Program-made: the position numbers and the translations under genes | Assembly (NCBI GenBank): GCA_963713545.1 | Contig: CAVQME010000013.1 | Coordinates: 24,479 to 88,478, forward strand | Reading direction: 5' to 3' | Origin: CAVPLM01 sp963713545 | Lineage (GTDB): Bacteria; Actinomycetota; Thermoleophilia; RBG-16-64-13 | DNA length: 64,000 nucleotides | In this document: positions 16,802 to 25,607 of the stretch, one piece after another | How positions within the stretch are numbered: the first letter of the stretch is position 1 | How the letters are laid out: every line of letters starts with the position of its first letter | Notes under the pieces: model-generated | Database searches by the model: none | What the model saw: only the letters and a program-made list of their open reading frames with translations | Told to the model about the DNA's origin: nothing

Positions 16802-18295
16802 CTATTTCCACTCTATGACGAATGGCTGCTTCAGATCGGCGTCGGTCACTCCCGGCGCGTCGACCGCAGCCACCATCGGGCCCTCGACCTCCCATTTCTC
16901 GCCCTTCTGCAGCTGACCGAGCGAGATCGGCTGCTTCCAGATACCAGGCGTGATGTGCAGAGCGGCCGGATCGACAGGCGCCGTCATATCCATCGGGCCC
17001 GTGATCAGCTCGAGCTTTGTGGTCTTGATGGCCTCGACGATGCTCTCTTTGCTGTCCAGATCCTTGGTTCTCTTAAGCACGTCTACAGTCCAGCCGTTGC
17101 GCATGTACCCGGTGATGAACTGGTCCCACGGCTGCTCGAAGTCTTTCTCGTACCGGTCGGCCACCTCGGCGTTGGTCATGCCGCTGATGTTGTCGCTATA
17201 CGGCCACGACTTGTGCCAGGTGAAGATCTGGATGATGCCGAAGGCGGCGTCGCCCATGGCCAACTGATCCGAGTAGGCCCCCAGTCCGATCATCTCGTTG
17301 CAGGCTTTCGGGTTGTAGCCCTGCTGCGCGCACTGCGTCCAGAAGTTGGGGAAGTCCTTGCCCGGGTTGGAGCCGATGTTGAGCTCGCAGCCCGCTTTCT
17401 TGTACTCGTTGATCATGGAGGTGAAGTCCTCGGTCCCCAGGTTGAAGTAGCCGGGATTCACCACCGTGTACCCGGCCGCCTTGAGGGTGTCCTCAAAGCC
17501 GATGCCCGGAGTCTGCCACGCCTGAGTGTCGAGGGTGTTGCCGAGGAACAGTCCCGCTACCTTGTTGGTGGGGATCTTGTCAAGGACTTTCACTAGAGCG
17601 CTGGTGCCCTGCTCTACGCCGAAGAGGCTGCCGAAGACCCACTTGTCCGGGCAATCCGCCGGGTTCTTTAGATCCGGATACCGGCCGAAGACGATCGCCC
17701 CCCACGGGCAGTTGCTGCACAGGATGGGAGTCCCATTGGTCTCGGCCTGGACGGCAGCCGGGACCGCCGTTGTGGGACTACCACCCACACTGAGGATGTC
17801 GACCTTGTCGTTCAAGATCAGGTCGGAGGTCACCTGGGAGGCCCGGCTGTCGTCGGACTGCGTGTCTCTGAGCAGCCAGCTCACCTTGTGGAGTTTGCCG
17901 TCCCCGAGCACCATCTCGTCGCCGACGAATTCCTTGACCAGGTCGATGCCCCACTTGTCGGCGATGGCGAAGATGGCGATAGGGCCGGTGAGGGGCGAGA
18001 CCACTCCCACCTTGATCTCGCGGCCGGCCTCGGGGCCGGCGGTAGTGGTGGTTGTTTCCGGCGCGGCCGTCGTGGTGGTCTCTGGAGCTGCCGTGGTGGT
18101 TGTTTCCGGTGCGGCCGTCGTGGTGGTCTCTTCTTCGCCGCAGGCGGCCAGCAAGCCTCCCATGCCTGCGCCGACGCCGACAGCCGCTCCGGCGACTCCG
18201 GCGATCTTCAGGAACTCGCGACGGCTGACGGATTTCCCTTTGAGAAGGCTCCCCGGGCTTTCACTTGCGCTTGGTTCTTGCCTGTCGTCTGTCAA
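16802..18295 (-). CDS. ABC transporter substrate-binding lipoprotein, Tat-exported, Liv-type
   Basis: The 497-residue protein has a twin-arginine signal SRREFLKIAGVAGAAVGVG followed by the lipobox LAAC, then four ETTTTAAP-type linker units. The mature part begins EIKVGVVSPLTGPIAIFA, the type I periplasmic-binding fold of branched-chain amino acid/amide importers. The start is a TTG with GGGGGAG upstream. No permease or ATPase gene is adjacent, so it may feed the Liv importer at 24604-29369 or one elsewhere. It differs strongly from the Liv-operon binding protein, so its ligand is probably different; it has its own terminator. Confidence 0.88.
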   Translation of the reverse strand: MTDDRQEPSASESPGSLLKGKSVSRREFLKIAGVAGAAVGVGAGMGGLLAACGEEETTTTAAPETTTTAAPETTTTAAPETTTTTAGPEAGREIKVGVVSPLTGPIAIFAIADKWGIDLVKEFVGDEMVLGDGKLHKVSWLLRDTQSDDSRASQVTSDLILNDKVDILSVGGSPTTAVPAAVQAETNGTPILCSNCPWGAIVFGRYPDLKNPADCPDKWVFGSLFGVEQGTSALVKVLDKIPTNKVAGLFLGNTLDTQAWQTPGIGFEDTLKAAGYTVVNPGYFNLGTEDFTSMINEYKKAGCELNIGSNPGKDFPNFWTQCAQQGYNPKACNEMIGLGAYSDQLAMGDAAFGIIQIFTWHKSWPYSDNISGMTNAEVADRYEKDFEQPWDQFITGYMRNGWTVDVLKRTKDLDSKESIVEAIKTTKLELITGPMDMTAPVDPAALHITPGIWKQPISLGQLQKGEKWEVEGPMVAAVDAPGVTDADLKQPFVIEWK

Positions 18296-18520
18296 CTCAG
18301 TTCTCCCCCTGTCTCGCGTGCACCGTTACCCCGTCGAGCGTCATGTTCGTTTGCGAGCCTCCATCTCGCGCAACTAAGAAAGTTCATGTCGACGGTCTGT
18401 ATAACCTACGATTAGCATGACTCCCCGGCCCCTGTCAATGCCACTCGCCCCCGCCGGCGCTCTTCTGCTCGCAGTTGTCTGTCGGCGTACCGGGGCCTGT
18501 CGACATGTGCGGCACTGCGC

Positions 18521-19444
18521 CTACGCCTTGGCCAACGGGGGGAGACCCAGCTTGGATCGCAGCCAGCGACCCATCTCGCCGATGGCTTCGTTCACCTCGG
18601 GCACCCGGCCGGCGAGGAAGATGAACGAATGCTGCATCTCCGGGACGGCGATCAGGCTCACATCGACACCGGCGGCTTCCGCCCGCTTGGCGAACTCTAT
18701 GGCATCGCCGGCCAGTACCTCATCTCCGCCGTAGTAGATCTTCATGGGGGGAAGGCCGCGCAGATCGGCGTAGAGCAGGTTGACCCGCGGGTCGTTTGGA
18801 GCCACACCCGTGCCACCGAGCCACGCGTCTCGCATTCGGACCAGTTGCTCCTTGGACACCATGACGTCGGTACCGGCCTTGGTCTCCATGGTCTCGCACG
18901 TCATCTCCATGTCATACCAGGGTGAGACCGCGAGTATCGCGGCGGGCATCGGAGCGCTCTGGTCGCGCAGCCCCATCACCAGCCCTGTGCAAAGATTCCC
19001 CCCGATCGAATGACCGATGCTGGCGATGTTCTCAGGGCGGATCCCCTGGCCGAGCAGCCAGTGATAGGCAGTCGCTACATCCTCGACCTGAGCCGGATAC
19101 GGGTCTTCCGGTGAGCGCCGGAAGTGCACCACGAGGGCGCGGACCCCCGCCGCTTTTGCGATGTGTCCGACGAGCTTGCGGTCGGAGTACATCGAATGAA
19201 CGAGCGTACCGCCAGAGTGGCAGTCTAGTAAGACCCGGTCCGCGTTGCAGCCCTCGGGAATGCACCACATTGCCGGCACCCCGTCGGCATCCACTTCCGC
19301 GTAGGAGACTCCCTCAGGCTCACTGGCTCCCAAATGCAGGGTCTCAAAAATAGCTCGAATCACCCGTATGTCGGTCTGCTGCGCCTCGAGTTCGCCGACC
19401 GACCGATACAGATCAAGCCACTTCTTCGCTTCCTCGCTGGCCAT
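18521..19444 (-). CDS. Alpha/beta hydrolase (HSL-type esterase)
   Basis: With the start at 19444 (GGAGAGGAG upstream) the product is 307 residues. It has the oxyanion motif as DCHSGGTLVHS, where HSL esterases usually show HGGG, the nucleophile elbow GHSIGGN, the acid in GGDEVLAGD and the base in MQHSFIF. These are the four landmarks of hormone-sensitive-lipase-type carboxylesterases. The longer upstream frame has no ribosome site. It diverges from the molybdopterin oxidoreductase, with a 290-bp region between them; the substrate is unknown. Confidence 0.85.
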   Translation of the reverse strand: MASEEAKKWLDLYRSVGELEAQQTDIRVIRAIFETLHLGASEPEGVSYAEVDADGVPAMWCIPEGCNADRVLLDCHSGGTLVHSMYSDRKLVGHIAKAAGVRALVVHFRRSPEDPYPAQVEDVATAYHWLLGQGIRPENIASIGHSIGGNLCTGLVMGLRDQSAPMPAAILAVSPWYDMEMTCETMETKAGTDVMVSKEQLVRMRDAWLGGTGVAPNDPRVNLLYADLRGLPPMKIYYGGDEVLAGDAIEFAKRAEAAGVDVSLIAVPEMQHSFIFLAGRVPEVNEAIGEMGRWLRSKLGLPPLAKA

Positions 19445-19560
19445 AGCCAACTCCTCTCCTTCAGCTGAATCGGCAGGAGCCCTTAGAAGACCGAGTGGTG
19501 TGCACTCAAATTCCAGGACAACGTACCACAAGGTCGGCCAGGGCCGTTGCGCGGCCTTCG

Positions 19561-19583
19561 GTCCTATGGACTATCGGACTATC
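19561..19583 (+). promoter_or_regulatory. Tandem GGACTATC repeats and dyad in a divergent promoter region
   Basis: GGACTATC occurs twice back to back at 19568-19583, a related GGACGATAG follows at 19607, and GTCCTATGGAC at 19561-19571 is a dyad. They lie between the divergent esterase and molybdopterin oxidoreductase starts, which is where regulator sites are expected. No -10 box was identified with confidence. Confidence 0.35.
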
Positions 19584-19734
19584 GGAGAATGGAATCAGGT
19601 CTGTCTGGACGATAGAATGGCTCTCGTCGTGAGATGTCCGTGGGCCGTTCCCGGTGGCGCGGGCCACGTCGCTTCCGGGCGCCAGAAGATACCGCATGAA
19701 CATACCGCCTATTTCCGGGGAGGATAGGGTGTCG

Positions 19735-21981
19735 ATGACCGCAGACGGGGGCGATCAGGTCTATCGGATGGGCGGTTGGTCCCCGGGCTGCGGCTGCCAC
19801 GGTGGGTGTGGGCTGGAGGTCCACGTCAAAGACGGCAAGGTCGTCAAGGTAGAGGGCGACCCCGAGCACCCTTGGTACCAGGGTCGAGTCTGTCCCCGCG
19901 CCCTGGCTCTCACTCAATACATCTATCATCCAGACCGCCTTCGCCATCCCCTCAAGAGAGTGGGGGAGCGAGGAGAAGGCAAGTGGCAGGAGATCTCCTG
20001 GGACGAAGCCTTCGCCATGTGCGAGTCCCGGCTGAGAGAGATCGCCCAGAAGTGGGGTCCCGAATCGGTCGTCTTCTCGCAGGGGACAGGCCGGGATGTC
20101 GGCGGCGCCATATCGTTCCTCGCCTATGCCTACGGAAGCCCGAATTGGGCCATGTGGGGTCTCTCCGGGCACTCCTGCTTCACACCCATACTGGCATCCG
20201 GCTATGTGACCCAAGGAGATTTCACCTTTCCCGACGCCGCGCAATTCTTCCCGGAGCGATTTGACAATCCCGAGTACGTCTCCACGCGATGTGCCGTCGT
20301 ATGGGGCTGTTCTGTCATCCGCGGCTGCGTCAACCACTACTGGTGCGACCACTGGTTCATCGACCTGATGCGGCGGGGGAGCAAGATCATCGTGATCGAC
20401 CCCCGGGAGACCTGGATAGCCACCCGGGCCGACCTCTTCCTGCAGATCCGACCGGGCACCGACAACGCTCTTGCCTTGGCTATGCTGAACGTGGTGGTGA
20501 GCGAGGACTTGGTGGATCACGCCTTCATCGACACGTGGTGCCACGGCTATGACCAGCTGACCGAGCGGGTCGGACAGTTCACCCCGGAGTGGGCGGAGCC
20601 CATCACCTGGATACCTGCGGAGAAGATACGGCAGGCGGCCCGGATGTACGCGGAGAACGCCCCTGCCGGCATCGAGGTCGGCCGTCCGGTCGAAGGCGCA
20701 CCTGAAGGCACCCAGGCCATAATGAACATCCACCGTCTCGTCGCCATCACGGGAAACCTGGACGTGCCAGGGGGCAGCGTCATCTGCCGGCCTGCCTATG
20801 GCGTGACCACCTACCCGTATTCCACCGAGGAGGTCATTCAGCTGTACGGAGCGGAGCTCCACGCCAAACTGAGCCAGAAGCGCATCGGCGCGGATAGATA
20901 CCCGCTGGTCAAGAACTTCCGGGCTTGGGCGCAGGAGGACGCCATCATCGAGCAGATGGAGACCGGCGACCCCTACGAGATCCATGGTCTGTGGATCCAG
21001 GCCAACAATCCCCTGGCCAATCAGGCCCAAGACGTCAGGCGCCACTACGAGGCAGCCCTCAAGCTCGACTTCAACGTTGTGGTCGATCTTTTCATGACGC
21101 CCACGGCGCAGCTGATCGCCGATGTCGTTCTTCCTGCGGCCAGCCTGCCCGAGAAGGACTCCATCTACTGCATCGGGGGCCCGCTCAATATCATCCACAA
21201 GGTCATCGACGTCCCAGAGTGCAAGTCGGACTGGGAGATCAACTTCACCCTGGCCAAACGCTTCAATCCCCAAGCGGTCCCCTGGGGGAGCGTTCGCGAG
21301 ATGCTCACCGACCGCATGAAGCCCTCCGGCTACACCTTCGAGCAGATGATCGAGAAAGTCTGGGACCTTGCCCCGGCCGGCCACCCGTGCGGCAGCCGCC
21401 CCTACCGGAGGTACGAGAAAGGCACGCTGCGGCTTGACAAGAGACCGGGCTTCCGCACCCCCACCGGCAAGGTGGAGCTGTACTGCACCAACTACGAGAA
21501 GTGGGGCCTCGACCCCCTGCCGTACTTCCGGGAGCTGGAACCGGAGAGCGAGGAGAAGACCCCGGACGTCTTCCAAGACTATCCCCTCATGATGATGACC
21601 GGCCGGCGTTCCCCCGTGCTCTTCCATAGCGAGCACCGGCAGATCCCCTGGCTACGGGAATGCGATCCCGACCCGCTGGTGGAGCTCAGCCCCCACACGG
21701 CCGAGGAGAAGGGCATCAAGGACGGCGACTGGGTGCTCATCGAAGGCACCATGGGGAGCTTCAGACGGGTGGCGAAGGTCACCCCGATGATCCATCCCAA
21801 GACCATCATGGTCCCGCATGCCTGGTGGCTGCCGGAGGAGCAGGGCGACCCGGAGAACCCCTACAAGGTGTGGGACCTGAACTGCAATCAGCTCATCCCC
21901 ATGGGTTACAACGATTCTTCGGGCTTCGGCGGCGGGCCGCTCTCGTACATGCTGGTGCGAGTCTCGAAGTCCGATGAGTGA
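19735..21981 (+). CDS. Molybdopterin oxidoreductase catalytic subunit (DMSO reductase family)
   Basis: The protein (about 748 residues) has the family layout: N-terminal FeS motif, PRALALTQYIYHPDRLRHPLKRVGERG, internal bis-MGD-binding regions and the C-terminal dinucleotide-binding domain (LMMMTGRRSPVLFHSEHRQ). The cluster motif reads C-x-C-x3-C (PGCGCHGGCG) with a fourth Cys in GRVCPRA, one residue tighter than the usual C-x2-C-x3-C. A Cys in GHSCFTP is a candidate Mo/W ligand. GGGGAGG precedes either GTG 19729 or ATG 19735. No Tat signal is seen, so it is probably cytoplasmic. The next gene is its FeS partner; the substrate is unknown. Confidence 0.87.
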   Translation: MTADGGDQVYRMGGWSPGCGCHGGCGLEVHVKDGKVVKVEGDPEHPWYQGRVCPRALALTQYIYHPDRLRHPLKRVGERGEGKWQEISWDEAFAMCESRLREIAQKWGPESVVFSQGTGRDVGGAISFLAYAYGSPNWAMWGLSGHSCFTPILASGYVTQGDFTFPDAAQFFPERFDNPEYVSTRCAVVWGCSVIRGCVNHYWCDHWFIDLMRRGSKIIVIDPRETWIATRADLFLQIRPGTDNALALAMLNVVVSEDLVDHAFIDTWCHGYDQLTERVGQFTPEWAEPITWIPAEKIRQAARMYAENAPAGIEVGRPVEGAPEGTQAIMNIHRLVAITGNLDVPGGSVICRPAYGVTTYPYSTEEVIQLYGAELHAKLSQKRIGADRYPLVKNFRAWAQEDAIIEQMETGDPYEIHGLWIQANNPLANQAQDVRRHYEAALKLDFNVVVDLFMTPTAQLIADVVLPAASLPEKDSIYCIGGPLNIIHKVIDVPECKSDWEINFTLAKRFNPQAVPWGSVREMLTDRMKPSGYTFEQMIEKVWDLAPAGHPCGSRPYRRYEKGTLRLDKRPGFRTPTGKVELYCTNYEKWGLDPLPYFRELEPESEEKTPDVFQDYPLMMMTGRRSPVLFHSEHRQIPWLRECDPDPLVELSPHTAEEKGIKDGDWVLIEGTMGSFRRVAKVTPMIHPKTIMVPHAWWLPEEQGDPENPYKVWDLNCNQLIPMGYNDSSGFGGGPLSYMLVRVSKSDE

Positions 21982-22034
21982 GCCTTTGGGGGAGAACGCC
22001 TGCCCGACGACCAACCGAGCGAAGGAAGATCAAG

Positions 22035-22361
22035 ATGCCGCGTGACGGATTGCTCATAGAGTACGAGTACTGCACCGGGTGCCAGTCCTGTGTGGTGGCC
22101 TGTAAGCAGGAGCACCATCACCCCGTGGGCATAAACGGGATCAAGCTCAACGAGATCTATACGGAGGGGGAGAGGCTGCGCATAGACTTCTTGCCTTTTC
22201 CCACCACGCATTGCGACCTATGCGCCGCCAGGGTGACGAAGGGCGAGAAGCCGGCTTGTGTCAAAGCCTGTCAAGCGGCCACCATGTGGTACGGGGACGT
22301 GGTCGAGCTTGCCAAGCTGATGGAAGAGAAGCCTCGCTCGGTCCTTTTCGCCCCGAGATAG
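22035..22361 (+). CDS. 4Fe-4S ferredoxin-type subunit of the molybdopterin oxidoreductase
   Basis: This 108-residue protein has two cluster-binding sets: CTGCQSCVVACK (C-x2-C-x2-C-x3-C) and CDLCAARVTKGEKPACVKAC. It is shorter than typical DmsB/HycB subunits, which carry four clusters. GAAGGAAG precedes the ATG. It lies 53 bases after the catalytic subunit, so it is the likely electron-transfer partner. Confidence 0.87.
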   Translation: MPRDGLLIEYEYCTGCQSCVVACKQEHHHPVGINGIKLNEIYTEGERLRIDFLPFPTTHCDLCAARVTKGEKPACVKACQAATMWYGDVVELAKLMEEKPRSVLFAPR

Positions 22362-22391
22362 CGCGAGAATCTGGCGGACCGGATCTGTTCT

Positions 22392-22640
22392 TTAGGATTC
22401 GTCCTCCGACTCTTCCCAAGCGATCTCCACGCCGTCGGAGTCTCCCACGGCTTCCCTCATGATCTCTACGAGCTCGGGGCTGGCGCCGTTCTCCTCGAGA
22501 AAGTCTATTGTCTGCGGCGTGATGTAGTAGTCGGTGTCTCCCTCGTCTTCCTCCTCGAGCTGGTCGATCAACAGCTGCAGGTCAGCTTCGTCGATCGCTC
22601 CCAGATACTCGCCTCCATCCTTCAACGACAACGTGATCAC
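22392..22640 (-). CDS. Small acidic conserved hypothetical protein
   Basis: A GTG at 22640 with GGGAGGA seven to eight bases upstream gives an 82-residue acidic protein (MITLSLKDGGEYLGAIDEADLQLLIDQLEEEDEGDTDYYI...). The pattern GxIxEADLQxLIDQLEEE-DTDYYI-LExxGA resembles a small conserved family of unknown function. It is convergent with the FeS subunit gene and shows no membrane segment or Cys. Confidence 0.7.
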   Translation of the reverse strand: MITLSLKDGGEYLGAIDEADLQLLIDQLEEEDEGDTDYYITPQTIDFLEENGASPELVEIMREAVGDSDGVEIAWEESEDES

Positions 22641-22782
22641 CGGGTGGTCCTCCCATCCTGTGCGCCTTGATCGCGGGTCTCGACCCCGACCCAACGCCCA
22701 TCACTCTACCACCGCATCCGCAGGACTTGGGCCGGCTCGCTGGAGAGGGGTGCCAGAGCGGCCGTACGACCCGATCCGGCCT

Positions 22783-23250
22783 TCAGCGGCCAAAAATCTC
22801 GTCCGGCGCGACCTGGAAAGGATCGACCACACGTACGCCGTCAAACAGGCGATGGTGCTCGAGATCCTCCGTCAGGAGCCAGCTGCAGCCGGCCATCTGT
22901 GCGGCCGAGACTATGAGGGAATCCCACCAGGACAGCTGGTGACGATCCTGTACGATCCACGCACCTTCGATGACGGAACGGTCTATGGTTATAGGAGCCC
23001 ACGCCATCAGATTGCGTACGTCGGCGCGCGCCTGCTCGCGATCGAGCCCGGGCCGCAGCTTCTCGGTCACCACCACGTAGTACTCGTTTAGGACCTGGGC
23101 GCTCAACCGCCCGGAGCGCGCAGCCCAGAGCGACCGCAGCCACCATTCGGCGGCCTGCTGCTTCTCCGGTTCTGATGCGTCTCGAGCGTAGACGAGGACG
23201 TTGGTGTCGACGAAACAGGGGACGTTCAGGCGAGAACCGCGCTCAGCCAC
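22783..23250 (-). CDS. PIN-domain RNase toxin (VapC-type)
   Basis: The GTG at 23250 shares a base with the antitoxin stop (TAGTG), giving a 155-residue protein. PIN acidic residues are visible: FVDTNVLVYARD, NEYYVV, WWDSLIVSAAQ and LLTEDLEH. Such proteins cut RNA, often tRNA or rRNA, when the antitoxin is lost. It is the second gene of a toxin-antitoxin operon. Confidence 0.85.
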   Translation of the reverse strand: MAERGSRLNVPCFVDTNVLVYARDASEPEKQQAAEWWLRSLWAARSGRLSAQVLNEYYVVVTEKLRPGLDREQARADVRNLMAWAPITIDRSVIEGAWIVQDRHQLSWWDSLIVSAAQMAGCSWLLTEDLEHHRLFDGVRVVDPFQVAPDEIFGR

Positions 23251-23492
23251 TATCGGTCCGGGCGCTGATGGATGTCGGTCCGAGTGGGATACCGCCCAGT
23301 GGTTTTGAGCTCGCGGGGAAGGACGGCAAGATACTGCTGCATAGCCGCCTCGTAGCCGTCCTCCTGGAGCATCTTCTCCCGGAGAACTCCTCCAAGGAGC
23401 CGGGAGACGCTCGTCTCCCGGCGGGCGGCCCAGATCCGCGCCCACCTGGCGACGTCTTCATCGAGAGTGATGGTGACGTTCTTCAGAGCCAT
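23250..23492 (-). CDS. Ribbon-helix-helix antitoxin (VapB-type)
   Basis: From the ATG at 23492 the product is 80 residues: MALKNVTITLDEDVARWARIWAARRETSVSRLL is an RHH DNA-binding domain, and the C-terminal tail would wrap the toxin. There is no clear ribosome site. A perfect palindrome lies 13 bases upstream (23505-23519), as expected for self-repression. Confidence 0.8.
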   Translation of the reverse strand: MALKNVTITLDEDVARWARIWAARRETSVSRLLGGVLREKMLQEDGYEAAMQQYLAVLPRELKTTGRYPTRTDIHQRPDR

Positions 23493-23504
23493 GAATTCAG
23501 TGTA

Positions 23505-23519
23505 ACACGAACTTCGTGT
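23505..23519. promoter_or_regulatory. Palindromic operator of the VapBC operon
   Basis: ACACGAA-C-TTCGTGT is a perfect 7-bp dyad around one base, directly upstream of the antitoxin start. RHH antitoxins bind such sites to repress their own operon. Confidence 0.6.
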
Positions 23520-23646
23520 GATGGTCATTCCTGTGACCTCGCGAGCCGCCAGTTCCGGTCCTAACCCTACCCTCTCTCTGTTCGCTGTCTATGGGACGCA
23601 GGTTCGATCATGGGGCGGTCTCACACCCACCTGTTCGCCTTTGTTC

Positions 23647-23676
23647 TTGACAATGGGCACCCGGGCGGGATAGTGT
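23647..23676 (+). promoter_or_regulatory. Promoter of the cyclase-family gene
   Basis: A consensus -35 TTGACA (23647-23652) and a weaker -10 TAGTGT (23671-23676) are 18 bases apart, upstream of the gene starting at 23766. Confidence 0.55.
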
Positions 23677-23682
23677 GTGTTA

Positions 23683-23702
23683 GTTGGTTATCAGTAACCA
23701 AC
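23683..23702. promoter_or_regulatory. Palindromic operator, GntR/FadR-like
   Basis: GTTGGTTA-TCAG-TAACCAAC has perfect 8-bp arms. It sits seven bases past the -10 box, where a bound repressor would block transcription. The TGGT/ACCA-type half-sites resemble GntR-family operators. No regulator gene is adjacent. Confidence 0.6.
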
Positions 23703-23765
23703 CGCGACGAGAGGCGCTCAGCCACTCCCGCCGCCGGCACGGTCAGCAGAGACCATGGAGGAAGG

Positions 23766-24521
23766 ATGAAAGTCAAGAAGATCGTCGATCTCAGCCAGCC
23801 GTTCGGCCACGGCACGCCACTGTGGCCATACTTCCCGGACATCAAGATCGAACGCTTCCACTACCACGCCAAGTCCGGCGTCTTCACGCAGTGGCTCTGG
23901 CATCCCATGCACATCTCCACCCACGCGGATTCGCCCATCCACGTGATCGCGGGCGAATGGTCGACCGAACAGATCCCGCTCGACTACTACTTCGGCACCG
24001 GAGTGGTGGTAGACGTGGGCCCGAAGGGCAAGTGGGAGTTCATCACGGCCGACGATCTGGAGAAGGCCACGCCCAAGATCGAGAAGGGCGACATAGTCAT
24101 CATCCATACCCACATGCACGCGCAGTTCAGCGACAGTAAGGACTACTTCGCCCGTTCGCCGGGACTCGTACCGAGCGCTGCCGAGTGGTTGGTGGAGAAG
24201 GGCGTCAAAGCCGTGGGCGTGGACCAGCAGGCGCTCGACCACCCGCTCGCTACTGCCATCGGCTACCACGGTCCCGGCCCGCTCTTGCCGGACGTGGTGG
24301 CGGAGTACGAAGCGGAGACCGGTCGTTCGGCCAGAGAGGATTTCCCCGATTGGGAGCCGTGCCACAACATCCTCCTCGGCAATCACGTCATGGGCTTCGA
24401 GAACGTGGGCGGTGACATCGACGAAGTGCTGGGCCAGCGCGTGATCATCGCCGGCTTCCCGATCAGGTGGGTGGGAGGCGACGGTTCGATGGTGAGGCTG
24501 GTCGCCATCATCGAGGAATAG
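23766..24521 (+). CDS. Cyclase-family (kynurenine formamidase-like) metal-dependent hydrolase
   Basis: The 251-residue protein starts at an ATG with GGAGGAAGG upstream. It has DLSQPFGHGTPLWPYFPD and the metal motif HISTHADSPIHV (family form HxGTHxDxPxH), then GDIVIIHT and PSAAEWLVEKGVKAVGVD. The family hydrolyses amides or lactones such as N-formylkynurenine; the substrate here is unknown. A promoter and palindromic operator are directly upstream. Confidence 0.87.
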   Translation: MKVKKIVDLSQPFGHGTPLWPYFPDIKIERFHYHAKSGVFTQWLWHPMHISTHADSPIHVIAGEWSTEQIPLDYYFGTGVVVDVGPKGKWEFITADDLEKATPKIEKGDIVIIHTHMHAQFSDSKDYFARSPGLVPSAAEWLVEKGVKAVGVDQQALDHPLATAIGYHGPGPLLPDVVAEYEAETGRSAREDFPDWEPCHNILLGNHVMGFENVGGDIDEVLGQRVIIAGFPIRWVGGDGSMVRLVAIIEE

Positions 24522-24574
24522 GATCAGAGCGAGGGCAAGGGCTGCGCGGGGCCATCAGTCGATGCGACGAAGCG

Positions 24575-24603
24575 CCGGGGGACCGGTCCTACCGGTCCCC
24601 CGG
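24575..24603. terminator. Bidirectional hairpin terminator
   Basis: Perfect 13-bp arms (24575-24587 and 24591-24603) with loop CCT lie between the convergent cyclase and livM genes, touching the livM stop codon. No U-tract is present on either side. Confidence 0.6.
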
Positions 24604-25607
24604 TCACCCGCCTGGATCCGCCCGACCACCTTCCGTTCCTCGTTTTATCCTCCGCATCACGACGCTCCGAATGCGGTGGAAAATATCCAGCAGGCCGCCG
24701 GGGAAGAGGAGGACGACGAGGATGAACAGGACGCCAAAAATGACTTGATGGACGTCGGTCAGGTTAGCCGCCAATCGCTCGCGCACCACCACATAGAAGG
24801 CGGCACCGACCACAGGGCCTGCCAGGGTGCCCACCCCACCGATGTAGGCGATCATCAGGGCTTGGAACGTCCAGGTTGGGAAGAATGGCGCCTCGGGATA
24901 GTAGCTGATCTGCTGGAAAGCGAACACGCCCCCAGCCAGACCCATGAAGAGACTGCTGACCGCGAGAGTCAGCAACTTGTGACGCAGAACGTAGACTCCC
25001 GTGGCTTGGGCCGCCTCTTCATCCTCCCGCACACCCAGAATGCCCAGACTCCACCGGGAGCGCATGAGAAGGTAGGCTGCTCCGGTCGTGGCTATCGCCA
25101 ACGCCAACGCCACGTAGTAGCGCAGGGGCAGATTGTAGGAGGCGATCATCTCGCCGGACATCGCCGAAAGGTATGGTTGGTTCTGACCGATGGTGATCCT
25201 CATCACCTCTGCCACAGCCAGTGTGCCGATCGCGAAATAGGCCCCGCGCAGACGGAAGGTCGGTACGCCGATCAACATGGCGAAGGAGACCGCCGTCACC
25301 CCGCCAACAATGAGTGCCAGGATGAAGGGGATGCCGCCGAACCATAGTAGGCGTGTGACCAGTGCCCCGATGCCGAAAAAGGCGGCGTGGCCAAGGCTAA
25401 CCTGCCCGGCGAACCCCCCCAACATGTTCCAGCTTTGGCCCATGGCGACGCCGAGACAAATGAGGAAGAACAGATTCCATATATTGTCCTGGGACATCTG
25501 CTGGGGAAAGAGGACCGCGAAAAGAAGGAGGACGACGATCCCCCCGGCGCAAGCCAGCGTCGCAGGGAGCGCGGAGACGACGGTTGCGTAGGAGTCATCT
25601 TTGCCAT
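24604..25607 (-). CDS. livM: LivM-type branched-chain ABC permease, frameshifted near the N-terminus
   Basis: From the ATG at 25497 the frame gives 297 residues of LivM permease (GGFAGQVSLGHAAFFGIGALVT, FRLRGAYFAIGTLA, TWTFQALMIAYIGGVGTLAGPVVGA). That start has no ribosome site and removes the first membrane helix. An ATG at 25607 overlaps the livH stop (TGATG) and opens another frame (MAKMTPTQPSSPRSLRRWLAPG). Just before a G6 run (C6 at 25540-25545 on the plus strand) it would have to pass into the main frame, which encodes IVVLLLFAVLFPQQ, a good first helix. One extra G would join them. The feature is given to 25607 for that reason. It exports nothing itself; it forms the membrane channel with LivH. 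Confidence 0.8.

Noticed and set aside
18050..18140. Short DNA repeats near the start of the substrate-binding protein
   Set aside because: They encode the Thr-rich linker (ETTTTAAP units), a normal feature of these lipoproteins.
19579..21636. 685-codon open frame on the minus strand
   Set aside because: It is the antisense of the molybdopterin oxidoreductase, which has clear family motifs. Long shadow frames are expected in GC-rich codon use.
22783..23519. VapBC pair as part of a defence island
   Set aside because: No restriction, CRISPR, Abi or phage genes lie nearby; it is a simple toxin-antitoxin operon.
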